Source: Oceaniovalibus sp. ACAM 378 (GTDB lineage: Bacteria > Pseudomonadota > Alphaproteobacteria > Rhodobacterales > Rhodobacteraceae). Taken from it: DNA of 64,000 nucleotides. The notes below the pieces were generated by a model. That model ran no database searches. It saw only the letters and a list, made by a program, of their open reading frames with translations, and was not told where the DNA came from. The position numbers and the translations under genes are program-made. Below are positions 44,622 to 52,730 of this stretch, piece by piece. The DNA lies in contig NZ_VSJK01000004.1 of NCBI RefSeq assembly GCF_008085915.1, positions 124,001 to 188,000 on the forward strand. Reading direction: 5' to 3'. Each line of letters opens with the position of its first letter. Position 1 is the stretch's first letter.

Positions 44622-45577
44622 CCGACGACATTCAGGTGTCGATGCCGCGCCGCATCCAGACCTTCCTTGAGGCGCAGGCCGCCGAACTGGACGCCGCCGA
44701 AAACACCCAGCTGGCCTATGCCCGCGATCTGAAGGCGTTTTCAGACTGGCTGGACAGGAATGGGCTGAATTTTGAAACCGCCATGCGCGACCATATCGAA
44801 GGCTTCATGATTGCCTGCGATGCCGAAGGTCTGGCCCGGTCAACCCGGGCGCGGCGGTTGTCGGCCATCCGACAGCTTTACCGCTTTGCCTTTGAAGACG
44901 GCTGGCGGATGGACAATCCGGCGATCCAGATCAAAGGCCCGGGGCGCAGCAAACGTCTACCCAAGACGCTGAGCGTTGACGAGGTTGACCGGCTGATCGA
45001 CGCGGCCCGCACAACTGGGCGCACCCGAAATGACCGGCTGCGCAACTTCTGCCTGATGGAACTGCTTTACGCCACCGGGATGCGGGTCAGCGAGTTGGTA
45101 TCTTTGCCAATGGCCGCCGGGCGTGGCGATCCGCGAATGCTGTTGGTGCGTGGCAAGGGTGGCAAGGAACGCATGGTGCCACTTTCGCCCGGTGCGCGCG
45201 ATGCTCTGGCCGTCTGGCTGACCGTCCGTGACGAGGCCGAAGAAAGCGGTAAACCCTCAATCAAATCCGCCGGTAAACCACCATCAAAGTTCATGTTCCC
45301 CACCGGAGCGGCGCTGGGTCATCTGACCCGGCACAGGTTCTATACCCTGATCAAGGAAATGGCCGTGAACGCCGGTGTCAGCCCCGACAAGGTGACGCCG
45401 CACACCCTGCGCCATGCCTTTGCCACGCATCTGTTGGCCGGGGGTGCCGATCTGCGCTCGATCCAGACCCTGCTGGGACATGCGGATGTGTCGACCACTG
45501 AAATCTATACCCATGTTCTGGAGGATCGGTTGCGCGAACTTGTTTTGGAGCATCACCCGCTTGCGCAGGAAACTTGA
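44618..45577 (+). CDS. xerD: Site-specific tyrosine recombinase XerD
   Basis: Chromosome dimer resolution recombinase, 319 residues. An N-terminal SAM-like DNA-binding domain (about 10-100, TQLAYARDLKAFSDWL) precedes a catalytic domain with Arg in LLYATGMRVSELVSL, Lys in RGKGGKERMVPL, His-x-x-Arg in PHTLRHAFATHLL, His in LLGHADVSTTE and the nucleophile Tyr in TEIYTHV. A conserved position after aroKB and lack of phage neighbours argue for the housekeeping Xer enzyme rather than an integrase. Confidence 0.94.
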   Translation: MTDDIQVSMPRRIQTFLEAQAAELDAAENTQLAYARDLKAFSDWLDRNGLNFETAMRDHIEGFMIACDAEGLARSTRARRLSAIRQLYRFAFEDGWRMDNPAIQIKGPGRSKRLPKTLSVDEVDRLIDAARTTGRTRNDRLRNFCLMELLYATGMRVSELVSLPMAAGRGDPRMLLVRGKGGKERMVPLSPGARDALAVWLTVRDEAEESGKPSIKSAGKPPSKFMFPTGAALGHLTRHRFYTLIKEMAVNAGVSPDKVTPHTLRHAFATHLLAGGADLRSIQTLLGHADVSTTEIYTHVLEDRLRELVLEHHPLAQET

Positions 45578-45648
45578 CGCACCTGTGACCCTGATGCCGA
45601 AAGATCATTGATCGAAAGCCGCGTTGATAAAATCGTGATGGTATCCTT

Positions 45649-45810
45649 GACCCCTGATCGCGATGCAGTAGCCTCGCCCCCTGGTAGCGGTGCAGCCACC
45701 TCGCCTCCGAATAACGATGCAGTCACCTCGCCCCTCAATTGCGGTGCAGTCGCCTCGACCCTTAAACGCGATGCAGTTGCCTCGACCCTCAATTGCGATG
45801 CAGGCGCGCC
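45649..45810. repeat. Six-copy 27-nt tandem repeat
   Basis: Six consecutive 27-nt units (45649, 45676, 45703, 45730, 45757, 45784) share a core near GCGATGCAGTNGCCTCG with drift of about 20-30 percent. Because 27 is a multiple of three and the units lack stop codons in several frames, long open frames run through it on both strands, with 9-residue repeats such as CIAIEGRGD on the minus strand. No ribosome-binding site supports translation. It lies between xerD and the CorC gene, 93 bp before the latter. Confidence 0.9.
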
Positions 45811-45902
45811 GTCTCGCACCCGCGCCGCCCTTGAAAAACGGCGGTTCTCTGCGCATAAGTCACCTGCCCGCCATCTGGGCAATCTCAGGAAAGCCTATTG
45901 CT

Positions 45903-47210
45903 ATGGAAACGGGCACCCTCGTGTTCGACACTGCCTTCTGGATCACCTCGGGCGCCATTCTGGCGCTACTGGTCTGCTCGGCGTTCTTTTCGGGTTCGGA
46001 AACCGCGCTGACCGCCGCATCGCGTGGCAAGCTGCGGTCGCGCGCCGACAAGGGAAACAAGGGGGCCGCGCGCGCGCTTGAGATTACCGAGGACAACGAA
46101 CGTCTGATCGGATCGGTCCTTCTGGGTAACAATCTGGTCAATATCCTTGCCACTTCGCTGGCGACGGCAATGTTCACCCGGCAGTTCGGCGAATCCGGCG
46201 TGGTGGTGGCCACGGTGGTGATGACGCTGCTGGTGCTGATCTTTGCCGAAGTCCTGCCCAAGACCTATGCGATCACCAACGCCGAAACCGCAGCCTCGGG
46301 TGTGTCCCGTCCGATCATGCTGGTCATCAAGATGTTTTCCCCCTTGGTCAGCGCCGTGCGCGCGCTGGTGCGCGGCGTGCTGCGCCTTTTTGGCGTCAAC
46401 GCCGACCCCGACGGGCGAATTCTGGCCGTGCGCGACGAAATCGCCGGAGCGCTCAGCCTTGGACATTCCGAAGGCGTGGTCGAAAAGGAAGACCGTGACC
46501 GGATTCTGGGAGCGTTGGATCTGGCCGAGCGGACGGTCGAGGAAATCATGCTTCACCGCAGCAAGATCGAGATGATCGACATTACCACCCCGGCGCAGGA
46601 TATTCTGGACCAGTGCCTGAAATCACCGCACACCCGGCTGCCGATCTTTCGCGACACACAAGAAGAGATTGTCGGCGTGATCCACGCCAAGGATCTGTTG
46701 CGCGCGATGTTCGCCCGGCGGCAGGACGTGCCCGACAATGGCGACCCTTTTGCAGGGTTCGACATCCTGAAAGTGGCAATGAAACCGTATTTCGTGCCCG
46801 AAACTTCGACCCTCGACGATCAGATGCGCCAGTTTCTGCACCGGCGCATCCATTTCGCATTGGTGGTGGACGAATACGGCGCGCTGCAGGGGTTGATCAC
46901 GCTTGAGGATATTCTGGAAGAAATCGTCGGCGAGATCACCGATGAGTTCGACAGGGATGCGGAATACCCCCTGCGCAAGGTAGAGAGCGGCGATTATATC
47001 GTCGACGGTTCAATGACGATCCGCGACCTGAACCGCGCCACCGACTGGAACCTCCCCGATGACGAGGCGAACACCGTGGCCGGACTGGTGATTCACGAGG
47101 CGCAGACGATCCCCAATCAAGGGCAGGTGTTTTCGTTCCACGGCTTCCGGTTCGAAGTGGCGCAGCGCAACGACAACCGGATCACCCGGTTGAAAATCCG
47201 CCCCGTCTGA
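45903..47210 (+). CDS. CNNM/CorC family transporter-associated protein (hemolysin-like)
   Basis: 435 residues. The DUF21/CNNM membrane domain (about 5-195) has three to four helices and the motif SAFFSGSETALTAASRGKL. A CBS pair (about 205-335, VEEIMLHRSKIEMIDITT, TRLPIFRDTQEEIVGVIHAK and HFALVVDEYGALQGLITLED) binds nucleotide. The CorC_HlyC domain is C-terminal (about 350-430). Members are implicated in Mg/Co efflux or Na+-coupled Mg transport. The start METGTLVF at 45903 begins the membrane domain. The open frame upstream runs only through the tandem repeat. Confidence 0.92.
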   Translation: METGTLVFDTAFWITSGAILALLVCSAFFSGSETALTAASRGKLRSRADKGNKGAARALEITEDNERLIGSVLLGNNLVNILATSLATAMFTRQFGESGVVVATVVMTLLVLIFAEVLPKTYAITNAETAASGVSRPIMLVIKMFSPLVSAVRALVRGVLRLFGVNADPDGRILAVRDEIAGALSLGHSEGVVEKEDRDRILGALDLAERTVEEIMLHRSKIEMIDITTPAQDILDQCLKSPHTRLPIFRDTQEEIVGVIHAKDLLRAMFARRQDVPDNGDPFAGFDILKVAMKPYFVPETSTLDDQMRQFLHRRIHFALVVDEYGALQGLITLEDILEEIVGEITDEFDRDAEYPLRKVESGDYIVDGSMTIRDLNRATDWNLPDDEANTVAGLVIHEAQTIPNQGQVFSFHGFRFEVAQRNDNRITRLKIRPV

Positions 47211-47258
47211 CGCCGGACCGCCTTGTTTTTGACCGTTCGGCCCTTGGCAGGGTCAGGA

Positions 47259-47282
47259 TTTGAGTATTTGTGCAAAGAAGAA
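47259..47282 (+). repeat. Dispersed 24-nt repeat, copy 1
   Basis: TTTGAGTATTT followed by GTG and CAAAGAAGAA, in the space between the convergent ends of the CorC gene and the M32 peptidase gene. It matches the copy at 55710-55733 at 22 of 24 positions. Confidence 0.75.
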
Positions 47283-47312
47283 GCCCGGGCGCGCGCACCC
47301 CGCACCCGGCGC

Positions 47313-48785
47313 TCACAAGTGGTAGATGGCGGCGTATTTGGCTTCGAGATAGTCGAGCAGCGGCACTTCGGAGGGTTCGAAACCGCAGGCGTGGCGGATC
47401 GTGTCGCGGGGTGGGCGCAATCCGCCGAAAGTCTGCAAGTTGCGGCGCAGCCAGTCGGTCGCAGGCGTGGTGTCGCCCCGGGCAAGATGATCGTCCAGAT
47501 CGGGAACGGCATCGCGCAACGCCTTGTGCAGGCACCCCGCATAGACATTTCCCAAGGTGTAGGTCGGAAAATAGCCAAACAGCCCGACGGGCCAATGGAC
47601 GTCCTGCAACACGCCATTCGACGGACGGTCGACCGCGATTCCGAAATCCGACAGAAAACGGGCGTTCCATGCCGCCTCAAGATCAGCAACGTCCAATGTG
47701 CCGGCGATCAACTGCCGTTCAAGATCGAACCGCAGCAGGACGTGGAGGTTATATTGCACCTCGTCCGACTCGGTGCGGATGAAACCGGGTGACACGCGGT
47801 TGACGGTACCGTGGAAATCCGCCGCATCGCTGATGCCGAAATCGCCGAAGGTCGCGCGCATTCTCTTGAACAGATGGCCGGTAAAGGCAGAGGAGCGGGC
47901 CAGCTGGTTTTCATAGATCCGGCTTTGGCTTTCGTGCACGCCCATGGAGACGCCCTGCCCCAGCGGTGTCAGCAGATGTGCCTGATCGATGCCCTGTTCA
48001 TAGGCGCCGTGGCCGACCTCGTGAATCGTCGAATAGAAACAGTTGAACGGATCGATGGCGCTGGTGCGGGTGGTGATGCGGACATCGTTTCCCGACCCCG
48101 ACGAAAACGGATGCACCGCTTTGTCGATCCGCCCGCGCCCGGTGTCATAGCCAAAGGCAAGCGCCAGTTCCGCCGACAGAGCCATCTGGCCGGCCTCGTC
48201 ATAGGTGCCGCTCAGAGACGCCGGTTGTCTTTCGGCCCCGAGCACCCGTTCGCGCAGGGCGACCAGACGCGGACGCAGGGCGCCGAACATCTGTTCCAGC
48301 CCCGCGCCGGTTGCACCGGGCTCGTAATCCTCAAGCAGTGCGTCATAAAGATCGCCGCCATCGGCCAGTGCAGCGGCCTTTTCGCGGGTCAGATCCAGCA
48401 CGGTGCGCAGGGTGGGCAAAAATTCCCCCACATTTTCCTGCGCCCGGGATTCCGCCCAGATACCCTGTGCCAGGCTGGTCGTCCGCGCCAGTTCCGAAGC
48501 CAACCGGGCGGGCACCCGCGTGGTTCGATCATAGGTATGGCGGATCAGGCGCAGGTTGGCCGTGCCGCTGTCGTCCGGCGCCTGTGCCGATTCCAGCAGC
48601 GCACCGATCCGCGGATCGGTACGGCGGGCGTGCAGGACGCCTTCGATCGCGGCCATTTCCTCACCCCGCTGAGTGGCGGACCCGCGCGGCATCACGGTTT
48701 CCTGATCCCACCCCAGCCGCATGGCAACCTGTGCCAGCGCCTCGGTTTCGCGTTGGAATGCCATCAGTTCATCGAATGCAGACAT
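47313..48785 (-). CDS. Carboxypeptidase, M32 family (Taq carboxypeptidase type)
   Basis: Cytoplasmic zinc metallocarboxypeptidase, 490 residues, standard for M32. The zinc motif HEVGH is at 255-259 (TIHEVGHGAYEQGID), preceded by VRITTRTSAIDPFNCFYSTI and followed by ESQSRIYENQLAR and VNRVSPGFIRTESDEVQYN, all family signatures. The start MSAFDELM at 48785 has a GGAGCTT site. Substrate specificity is broad in known members, probably peptide turnover. Confidence 0.95.
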   Translation of the reverse strand: MSAFDELMAFQRETEALAQVAMRLGWDQETVMPRGSATQRGEEMAAIEGVLHARRTDPRIGALLESAQAPDDSGTANLRLIRHTYDRTTRVPARLASELARTTSLAQGIWAESRAQENVGEFLPTLRTVLDLTREKAAALADGGDLYDALLEDYEPGATGAGLEQMFGALRPRLVALRERVLGAERQPASLSGTYDEAGQMALSAELALAFGYDTGRGRIDKAVHPFSSGSGNDVRITTRTSAIDPFNCFYSTIHEVGHGAYEQGIDQAHLLTPLGQGVSMGVHESQSRIYENQLARSSAFTGHLFKRMRATFGDFGISDAADFHGTVNRVSPGFIRTESDEVQYNLHVLLRFDLERQLIAGTLDVADLEAAWNARFLSDFGIAVDRPSNGVLQDVHWPVGLFGYFPTYTLGNVYAGCLHKALRDAVPDLDDHLARGDTTPATDWLRRNLQTFGGLRPPRDTIRHACGFEPSEVPLLDYLEAKYAAIYHL

Positions 48786-48809
48786 GGAAAGCTCCTGAAG
48801 TGAGGTCAG

Positions 48810-48858
48810 CGGCGCGGGGTCAGCCGCGCAAAGGCAACGGCGCGGGGTCAGCCGCGCA
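48810..48858 (-). repeat. 21-nt direct repeat at the 3' end of ctaA
   Basis: CGGCGCGGGGTCAGCCGCGCA occurs at 48810-48830 and 48838-48858, identical. Each copy contains the inverted repeat GCGCGG / CCGCGC. The second copy covers the last codons and stop of ctaA, so the first is a downstream duplicate of the gene's end. Confidence 0.85.
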
Positions 48859-49999
48859 GGGATTGGGCCACGGGGAAACGGGCCTGATGACTGGCGCGCA
48901 GGATCAACACCCAAAGCACCACAGCACCGCATTGGTGGACAATGGCGATATGCCAGGGCGCCTGATAGATCACCGCGCCGATGCCGAGCAGCATCTGCAA
49001 CCCCGCCATCGCCAGCACAGAGTTAAAGCCGAACCGCGTTGCCTTGCGGGGCGAGCGGCGGGCGCGCCACCAGATGCCGACAATCAGCGCGAACAGCAGG
49101 TAACCGGCCATCCGATGCATGAATTGTACCAACCCCGGATCCTCGAAGAAATTCCGCCACAGCGGGGTCAGCCCAAACGGATCGGGGGGAAAGAAACCGC
49201 CCGCCATCAAAGGCCAGTCGGGAAACGACCGCCCTGCATCGATGCCTGCAACCAGCGCCCCAAGCAGGATCTGCACAAAGGCCGCGCCGGTCAGCCATGC
49301 ACCGGCCCTGGCCAGTCCCCCCTCGCGGTTGCGCCGCGCCTGCAACAGGTCAGCCTCGCTCCGGCCCAGTTGCAACACATACCAAGCGATCAGCCCGAGG
49401 ATGACAAAGGCCAGTCCCAGATGGGTCGCGAGCCGATAAGACGCCACGAAAAGCGCCGCGCCGCTGAGCCCCGATGTCACCATCCACCAGCCGATTGCGC
49501 CCTGCATGCCGCCCAGCACGCCGATACCAAGCAGCCGGCCCGTCCAGCCCACAGGGATCTTGCGCGCCAGCAGAAAGCCGAAGAAACCCAAGCCCCAGAC
49601 CAGCCCGATCACCCGACCAAGCTGGCGATGGCCCCATTCCCACCAATAGATGAACTGGAATTCGGACAGGGTCATCCCTTTGTTTTGCAACTGATATTGC
49701 GGGATCTCGCGATATTTTTCGAATTCGGACTGCCAGGTTGCGGCATCCATTGGCGGCAGCGCTCCGGCAAGGGGGCGCCATTCGGTGATCGACAGGCCGG
49801 AATCGGTCAGACGGGTCAGACCGCCAACCGAGATCATCACCACAACCAGCGCAAACAGCACCATCAGCCAGACCCGGATCGCCCGTCGCGCGCCGCGCGG
49901 CCGGGCATCGATCATGCCGCCTTTCGGGGTGGTGTCACGGGGGCGGTCGGCCCCGACCTCTTCGAAAATCGCCCGGCCGCCTGATCTTTTTTCGCTCAT
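48848..49999 (-). CDS. ctaA: Heme A synthase
   Basis: Eight-helix inner-membrane monooxygenase turning heme O into heme A for aa3-type cytochrome oxidase. It has 383 residues of the alphaproteobacterial type. Four heme-ligand histidines appear in EWGHRQLGR, SYRLATHLGLA, FMHRMAGY and IVHQCGAV. GGLTRLTDSGLSITEWRP is the family signature after the first helix. The hydrophilic N-terminus of about 40 residues is cytoplasmic. Transcribed toward the M32 gene. Confidence 0.96.
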   Translation of the reverse strand: MSEKRSGGRAIFEEVGADRPRDTTPKGGMIDARPRGARRAIRVWLMVLFALVVVMISVGGLTRLTDSGLSITEWRPLAGALPPMDAATWQSEFEKYREIPQYQLQNKGMTLSEFQFIYWWEWGHRQLGRVIGLVWGLGFFGFLLARKIPVGWTGRLLGIGVLGGMQGAIGWWMVTSGLSGAALFVASYRLATHLGLAFVILGLIAWYVLQLGRSEADLLQARRNREGGLARAGAWLTGAAFVQILLGALVAGIDAGRSFPDWPLMAGGFFPPDPFGLTPLWRNFFEDPGLVQFMHRMAGYLLFALIVGIWWRARRSPRKATRFGFNSVLAMAGLQMLLGIGAVIYQAPWHIAIVHQCGAVVLWVLILRASHQARFPVAQSLRG

Positions 50000-50077
50000 G
50001 TCGCCCTCTCGGTTGCGCCGGACCCTAGCTTCGCGCCCCCGGGTGTCAATAACGCCGCGCCGGTTTGCGGCATCTGT

Positions 50078-50812
50078 TCACCGGTCATGACGACGCAGCA
50101 ACTGGCGCAGCACCCCGTGCAGCATCCGCACGTCGGCATCTGTCAGAGGCAGCCGCGACCACAGGTTGCGCAGGGTCAGTTTCATCGACGCCGCCTTGTG
50201 TTCAGGAAAGAAGAAATTCGCGTCATCCAGCCGATCTTCATAGTGGCGGGCCAGCGCGTCGATCTCGGCACCTGTGGCGGGAGCATGCCCGGCCCAATGG
50301 GTGGTCTGCGGCGCCGGGCGATCCACCTGACGGCGCCACTCATAGGCGGTCAGCAAGACGCATTGCGCCAGATTGAGCGAGGCGAACTCGGGATTGACCG
50401 GAACCGAGATCAGCGCGTTGGCCTGCGCGATATCGTCATTTTCCAGCCCCGCGCGTTCGGCACCAAACAGCACCGCGACCTTGCCGCCCGCCGCGATCAT
50501 CGCCGCCGCTTCGGCCATCGCCGCCTCGGGGGTGTAGACCGGGTTGGTCATGTCGCGGGTGCGCGCCGTGGTGGCAAAGGTGAAGGTGCAATCAGCAATC
50601 GCACCGGCAAGATCGCCGTGCACCGTCGCCGCATCCAGAACCCGCCCCGCCCCGCTGGCCAGAGCATTGGCACGCGGATTGGGCCAGCCATCGCGCGGAT
50701 CGACAATCCGCATCCGCGACAGGCCGAAATTCAACATCGCCCGCGCCGCCGCGCCGATGTTTTCGCCCATTTGCGGACGCACCAGCACGATGGCGGGCTG
50801 TGGGTTGGTCAT
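50078..50812 (-). CDS. trmJ: tRNA (cytidine/uridine-2'-O-)-methyltransferase TrmJ
   Basis: SPOUT-family enzyme that 2'-O-methylates position 32 of tRNAs. 244 residues: N-terminal VLVRPQMGENIGAAARAMLN carries the conserved N-x-G-x-x-A-R-A motif. The knot segment KVAVLFGAERAGLENDDIAQ and the AdoMet-loop SVPVNPEFASLNLAQCVLL match TrmJ. A C-terminal helical extension follows. The ATG at 50812 is favoured over the one at 50815 because GAGG lies at better distance. Confidence 0.93.
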   Translation of the reverse strand: MTNPQPAIVLVRPQMGENIGAAARAMLNFGLSRMRIVDPRDGWPNPRANALASGAGRVLDAATVHGDLAGAIADCTFTFATTARTRDMTNPVYTPEAAMAEAAAMIAAGGKVAVLFGAERAGLENDDIAQANALISVPVNPEFASLNLAQCVLLTAYEWRRQVDRPAPQTTHWAGHAPATGAEIDALARHYEDRLDDANFFFPEHKAASMKLTLRNLWSRLPLTDADVRMLHGVLRQLLRRHDR

Positions 50813-50889
50813 CATATCCTCGCCGGGTTGCCGGCTGCGTGATACGGTGCGCGGGCGGCACGTTCAAGACGTGCAGGCAAGGAGGACGG

Positions 50890-51228
50890 ATGGCATACGA
50901 TGATGGAATGGCGGCGCAGCTGCGCGACGATCTGGGCGATCTCGAAGGTTTGCGTGAGGTAAAGATGTTCGGCGGGCTGTGTTTCATGTGGCGCGGCAAC
51001 ATGTTGTGCGGTGCGCATGGGCAGAACGGCGGCGGCGGATTGATGCGGGTGGGCAAAGACTGGCACGCCCGGGCGCTGTCCCTGCCCGGCGTGCGCCCGA
51101 TGGCGATGACCGGACGGTCGATGACCGGCTTCGTTGATCTGGACGAGACGGCGATGGGAGACGACACAGTGCGCGCCGCCGCTTTGGCAATGGCAAAGGA
51201 ATTCGTCGGTGCCCTGCCGGCAAAGTAG
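50890..51228 (+). CDS. TfoX N-terminal domain protein
   Basis: 112 residues matching the TfoX N-terminal domain: MFGGLCFMWRGNMLCGAHGQ, then GLMRVGKDWHARALSLPGVR and MTGRSMTGFVDLDE. It lacks the C-terminal TfoX domain used by competence regulators, so it is one of the stand-alone family members of unknown role. A GGAGG site just before the ATG fixes the start. Divergent from trmJ. Confidence 0.87.
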   Translation: MAYDDGMAAQLRDDLGDLEGLREVKMFGGLCFMWRGNMLCGAHGQNGGGGLMRVGKDWHARALSLPGVRPMAMTGRSMTGFVDLDETAMGDDTVRAAALAMAKEFVGALPAK

Positions 51229-51282
51229 CCAAGCCCCTCGAACCCCGCTATAGGGGCGCGAACGCTTCCAAAGGACATCCCG

Positions 51283-51900
51283 ATGGCCGATGCCGACCGC
51301 CCGCAGCTTTACCTGATCACACCGCCCGATCCCGACCTTTCACAGTTCCCCGACACGCTGTCGCGGCTGCTCGATTCGGTCGAGGTGGCCTGTGTGCGCC
51401 TGCACCTTGCCACCCGTGACGAAGACCGGATCGCCCGCGCCGCCGACGCGCTGCGCGAGGTCACCCATGCCCGCGATGTGGCGTTGGTGGTGCAGGACCA
51501 TGTGCTGCTGGTCGAGCGGCTTGGACTGGATGGGGTGCATCTGGTTGAAGGCACCCGTTCGGTGCGCAAGGTCCGCAAGGATCTGGGTGCCGATGCCATC
51601 GTCGGCGCGTTCTGCGGTGCTTCGCGCCATGACGGAATGGCAGCGGGCGAATCCGGCGCGGATTACGTCAGCTTTGGCCCCGTCGCGGGCGAATTGGGCG
51701 ATGGCAGTATCGCCGGCCACGATCTTTTCGAATGGTGGTCGGACATGATCGAAGTGCCGGTCGTTGCCGAGGGCGGTTTGCACGGCGAACTTATTGCTGC
51801 GCTCGCGCCGGTTACCGATTTCTTCGGTATCGGCGAAGAGATCTGGCAGGCCGAAGATCCGTTGGGCAAGTTGCAAGAGTTGATGAAGAACATCGCCTAA
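51283..51900 (+). CDS. ThiE-like thiamine phosphate synthase family protein
   Basis: 205-residue TIM barrel of the TMP synthase/TenI family: QLYLITPPDPDLS at the N-terminus, VVQDHVLLVERLGLDGVHL (the DGVH motif), IVGAFCGASRHDGMAAGESG, DYVSFGPV and VPVVAEGGL. True ThiE would show GVHLGQ.D and key basic residues. These are altered here (GVHLVEGTRSVRK), so the reaction is uncertain. It may be a paralogue with a different substrate. Its 3' end overlaps olsA by 4 bp on the opposite strand. Confidence 0.78.
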   Translation: MADADRPQLYLITPPDPDLSQFPDTLSRLLDSVEVACVRLHLATRDEDRIARAADALREVTHARDVALVVQDHVLLVERLGLDGVHLVEGTRSVRKVRKDLGADAIVGAFCGASRHDGMAAGESGADYVSFGPVAGELGDGSIAGHDLFEWWSDMIEVPVVAEGGLHGELIAALAPVTDFFGIGEEIWQAEDPLGKLQELMKNIA

Positions 51901-52730
51901 GCCTTTGGTTCAACGTCGATCAATGCCATTGCCACCACACCGCCCAAATGCCCGGCGATGGTTTTGCGGTTGGCAAAACCTGAGACCGGGACGGGCGGGT
52001 GGAACATCACATCGACCCTCCCTTGACGCACAGCGCCAAGGATTTTCAACAGATGTGTCCCAAAGTCCATATCGCCCCACCAGCCATAGAATCGCGGTTC
52101 CTGCCCAGCGGGTGCAGCATAGATCACCGTCACCGGCTGAATCTGCAGGACGTCCCGCAGATCATCCGCAAAAAACGATCCGAAAAGTGTTGATTTAAAA
52201 GGCAAAACCCTTTTTCCATCGGTCGAGGTGCCTTCAGGAAAGAACAGCATCCTGTGCCCCTGCAACAGGCGCGCGGCCAATCTGTCGCGGTGTTTTGCCG
52301 CCTCGCGCGGATCGCGGCGGATGAACAGGGTGCCGGTCGCCCGCGCCAGCCAGCCGATGGCCGGCCATCCGGCCACCTCGGATTTCGACACGAAATACAC
52401 CCGGTCAGCGGCGTTCAGCGCAAATATATCCAGCCAGGATGAATGGTTCGCGACCACAGCGCCGCGCCCCTGCATCGGTCGGCCATGAACACGGTACCGG
52501 ATCCCGAGGATCACAAACGAAACCCGGCACACCCCTCGCGTGATCCAGGGTGTCACCGGCCGCGCGTCGCCGGACAACGGTCTTTCGACCAGCCGCGCCA
52601 GCAACAATATCGCCAGCCCGCCAAACACCACCGCGCCCAACATCACGCCGCGCAGCCCAACCAGCGCCCAGCCCACCACGCCAAGACGCAGCGGCTCTGG
52701 CGGGGAATCTGAGTCCCACGTCGGACTCAT
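51897..52730 (-). CDS. olsA: 1-acyl-glycerol-3-phosphate/lyso-ornithine lipid O-acyltransferase
   Basis: PlsC-fold membrane acyltransferase, 277 residues. One hydrophobic anchor lies at about 20-45 (GLRGVMLGAVVFGGLAILLL). The catalytic NHSSWLD (H-x4-D) motif, FIRRDPREAAKHRDRL, and FPEGTSTDGKRVLPFK (the FPEGTxS block) follow. It overlaps olsB by 4 bp (ATGA), so it most likely adds the second acyl chain to lyso-ornithine lipid (OlsA). Some OlsA proteins also make phosphatidic acid. The start at 52730 is fixed by that overlap. Confidence 0.88.
   Translation of the reverse strand: MSPTWDSDSPPEPLRLGVVGWALVGLRGVMLGAVVFGGLAILLLARLVERPLSGDARPVTPWITRGVCRVSFVILGIRYRVHGRPMQGRGAVVANHSSWLDIFALNAADRVYFVSKSEVAGWPAIGWLARATGTLFIRRDPREAAKHRDRLAARLLQGHRMLFFPEGTSTDGKRVLPFKSTLFGSFFADDLRDVLQIQPVTVIYAAPAGQEPRFYGWWGDMDFGTHLLKILGAVRQGRVDVMFHPPVPVSGFANRKTIAGHLGGVVAMALIDVEPKA

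Noticed and set aside
44618-45577. Considered as a phage or island integrase
   Set aside because: Residue pattern, length and chromosomal setting are those of XerD.
45649-45810. Considered as a CRISPR array
   Set aside because: Units are contiguous 27-mers without unique spacers, and no cas genes are near.
45605-45856. Minus-strand frame with nine-residue repeats (CIAIEGRGD type)
   Set aside because: Follows automatically from a 27-nt repeat lacking stops. No start site, and several other frames are equally open.
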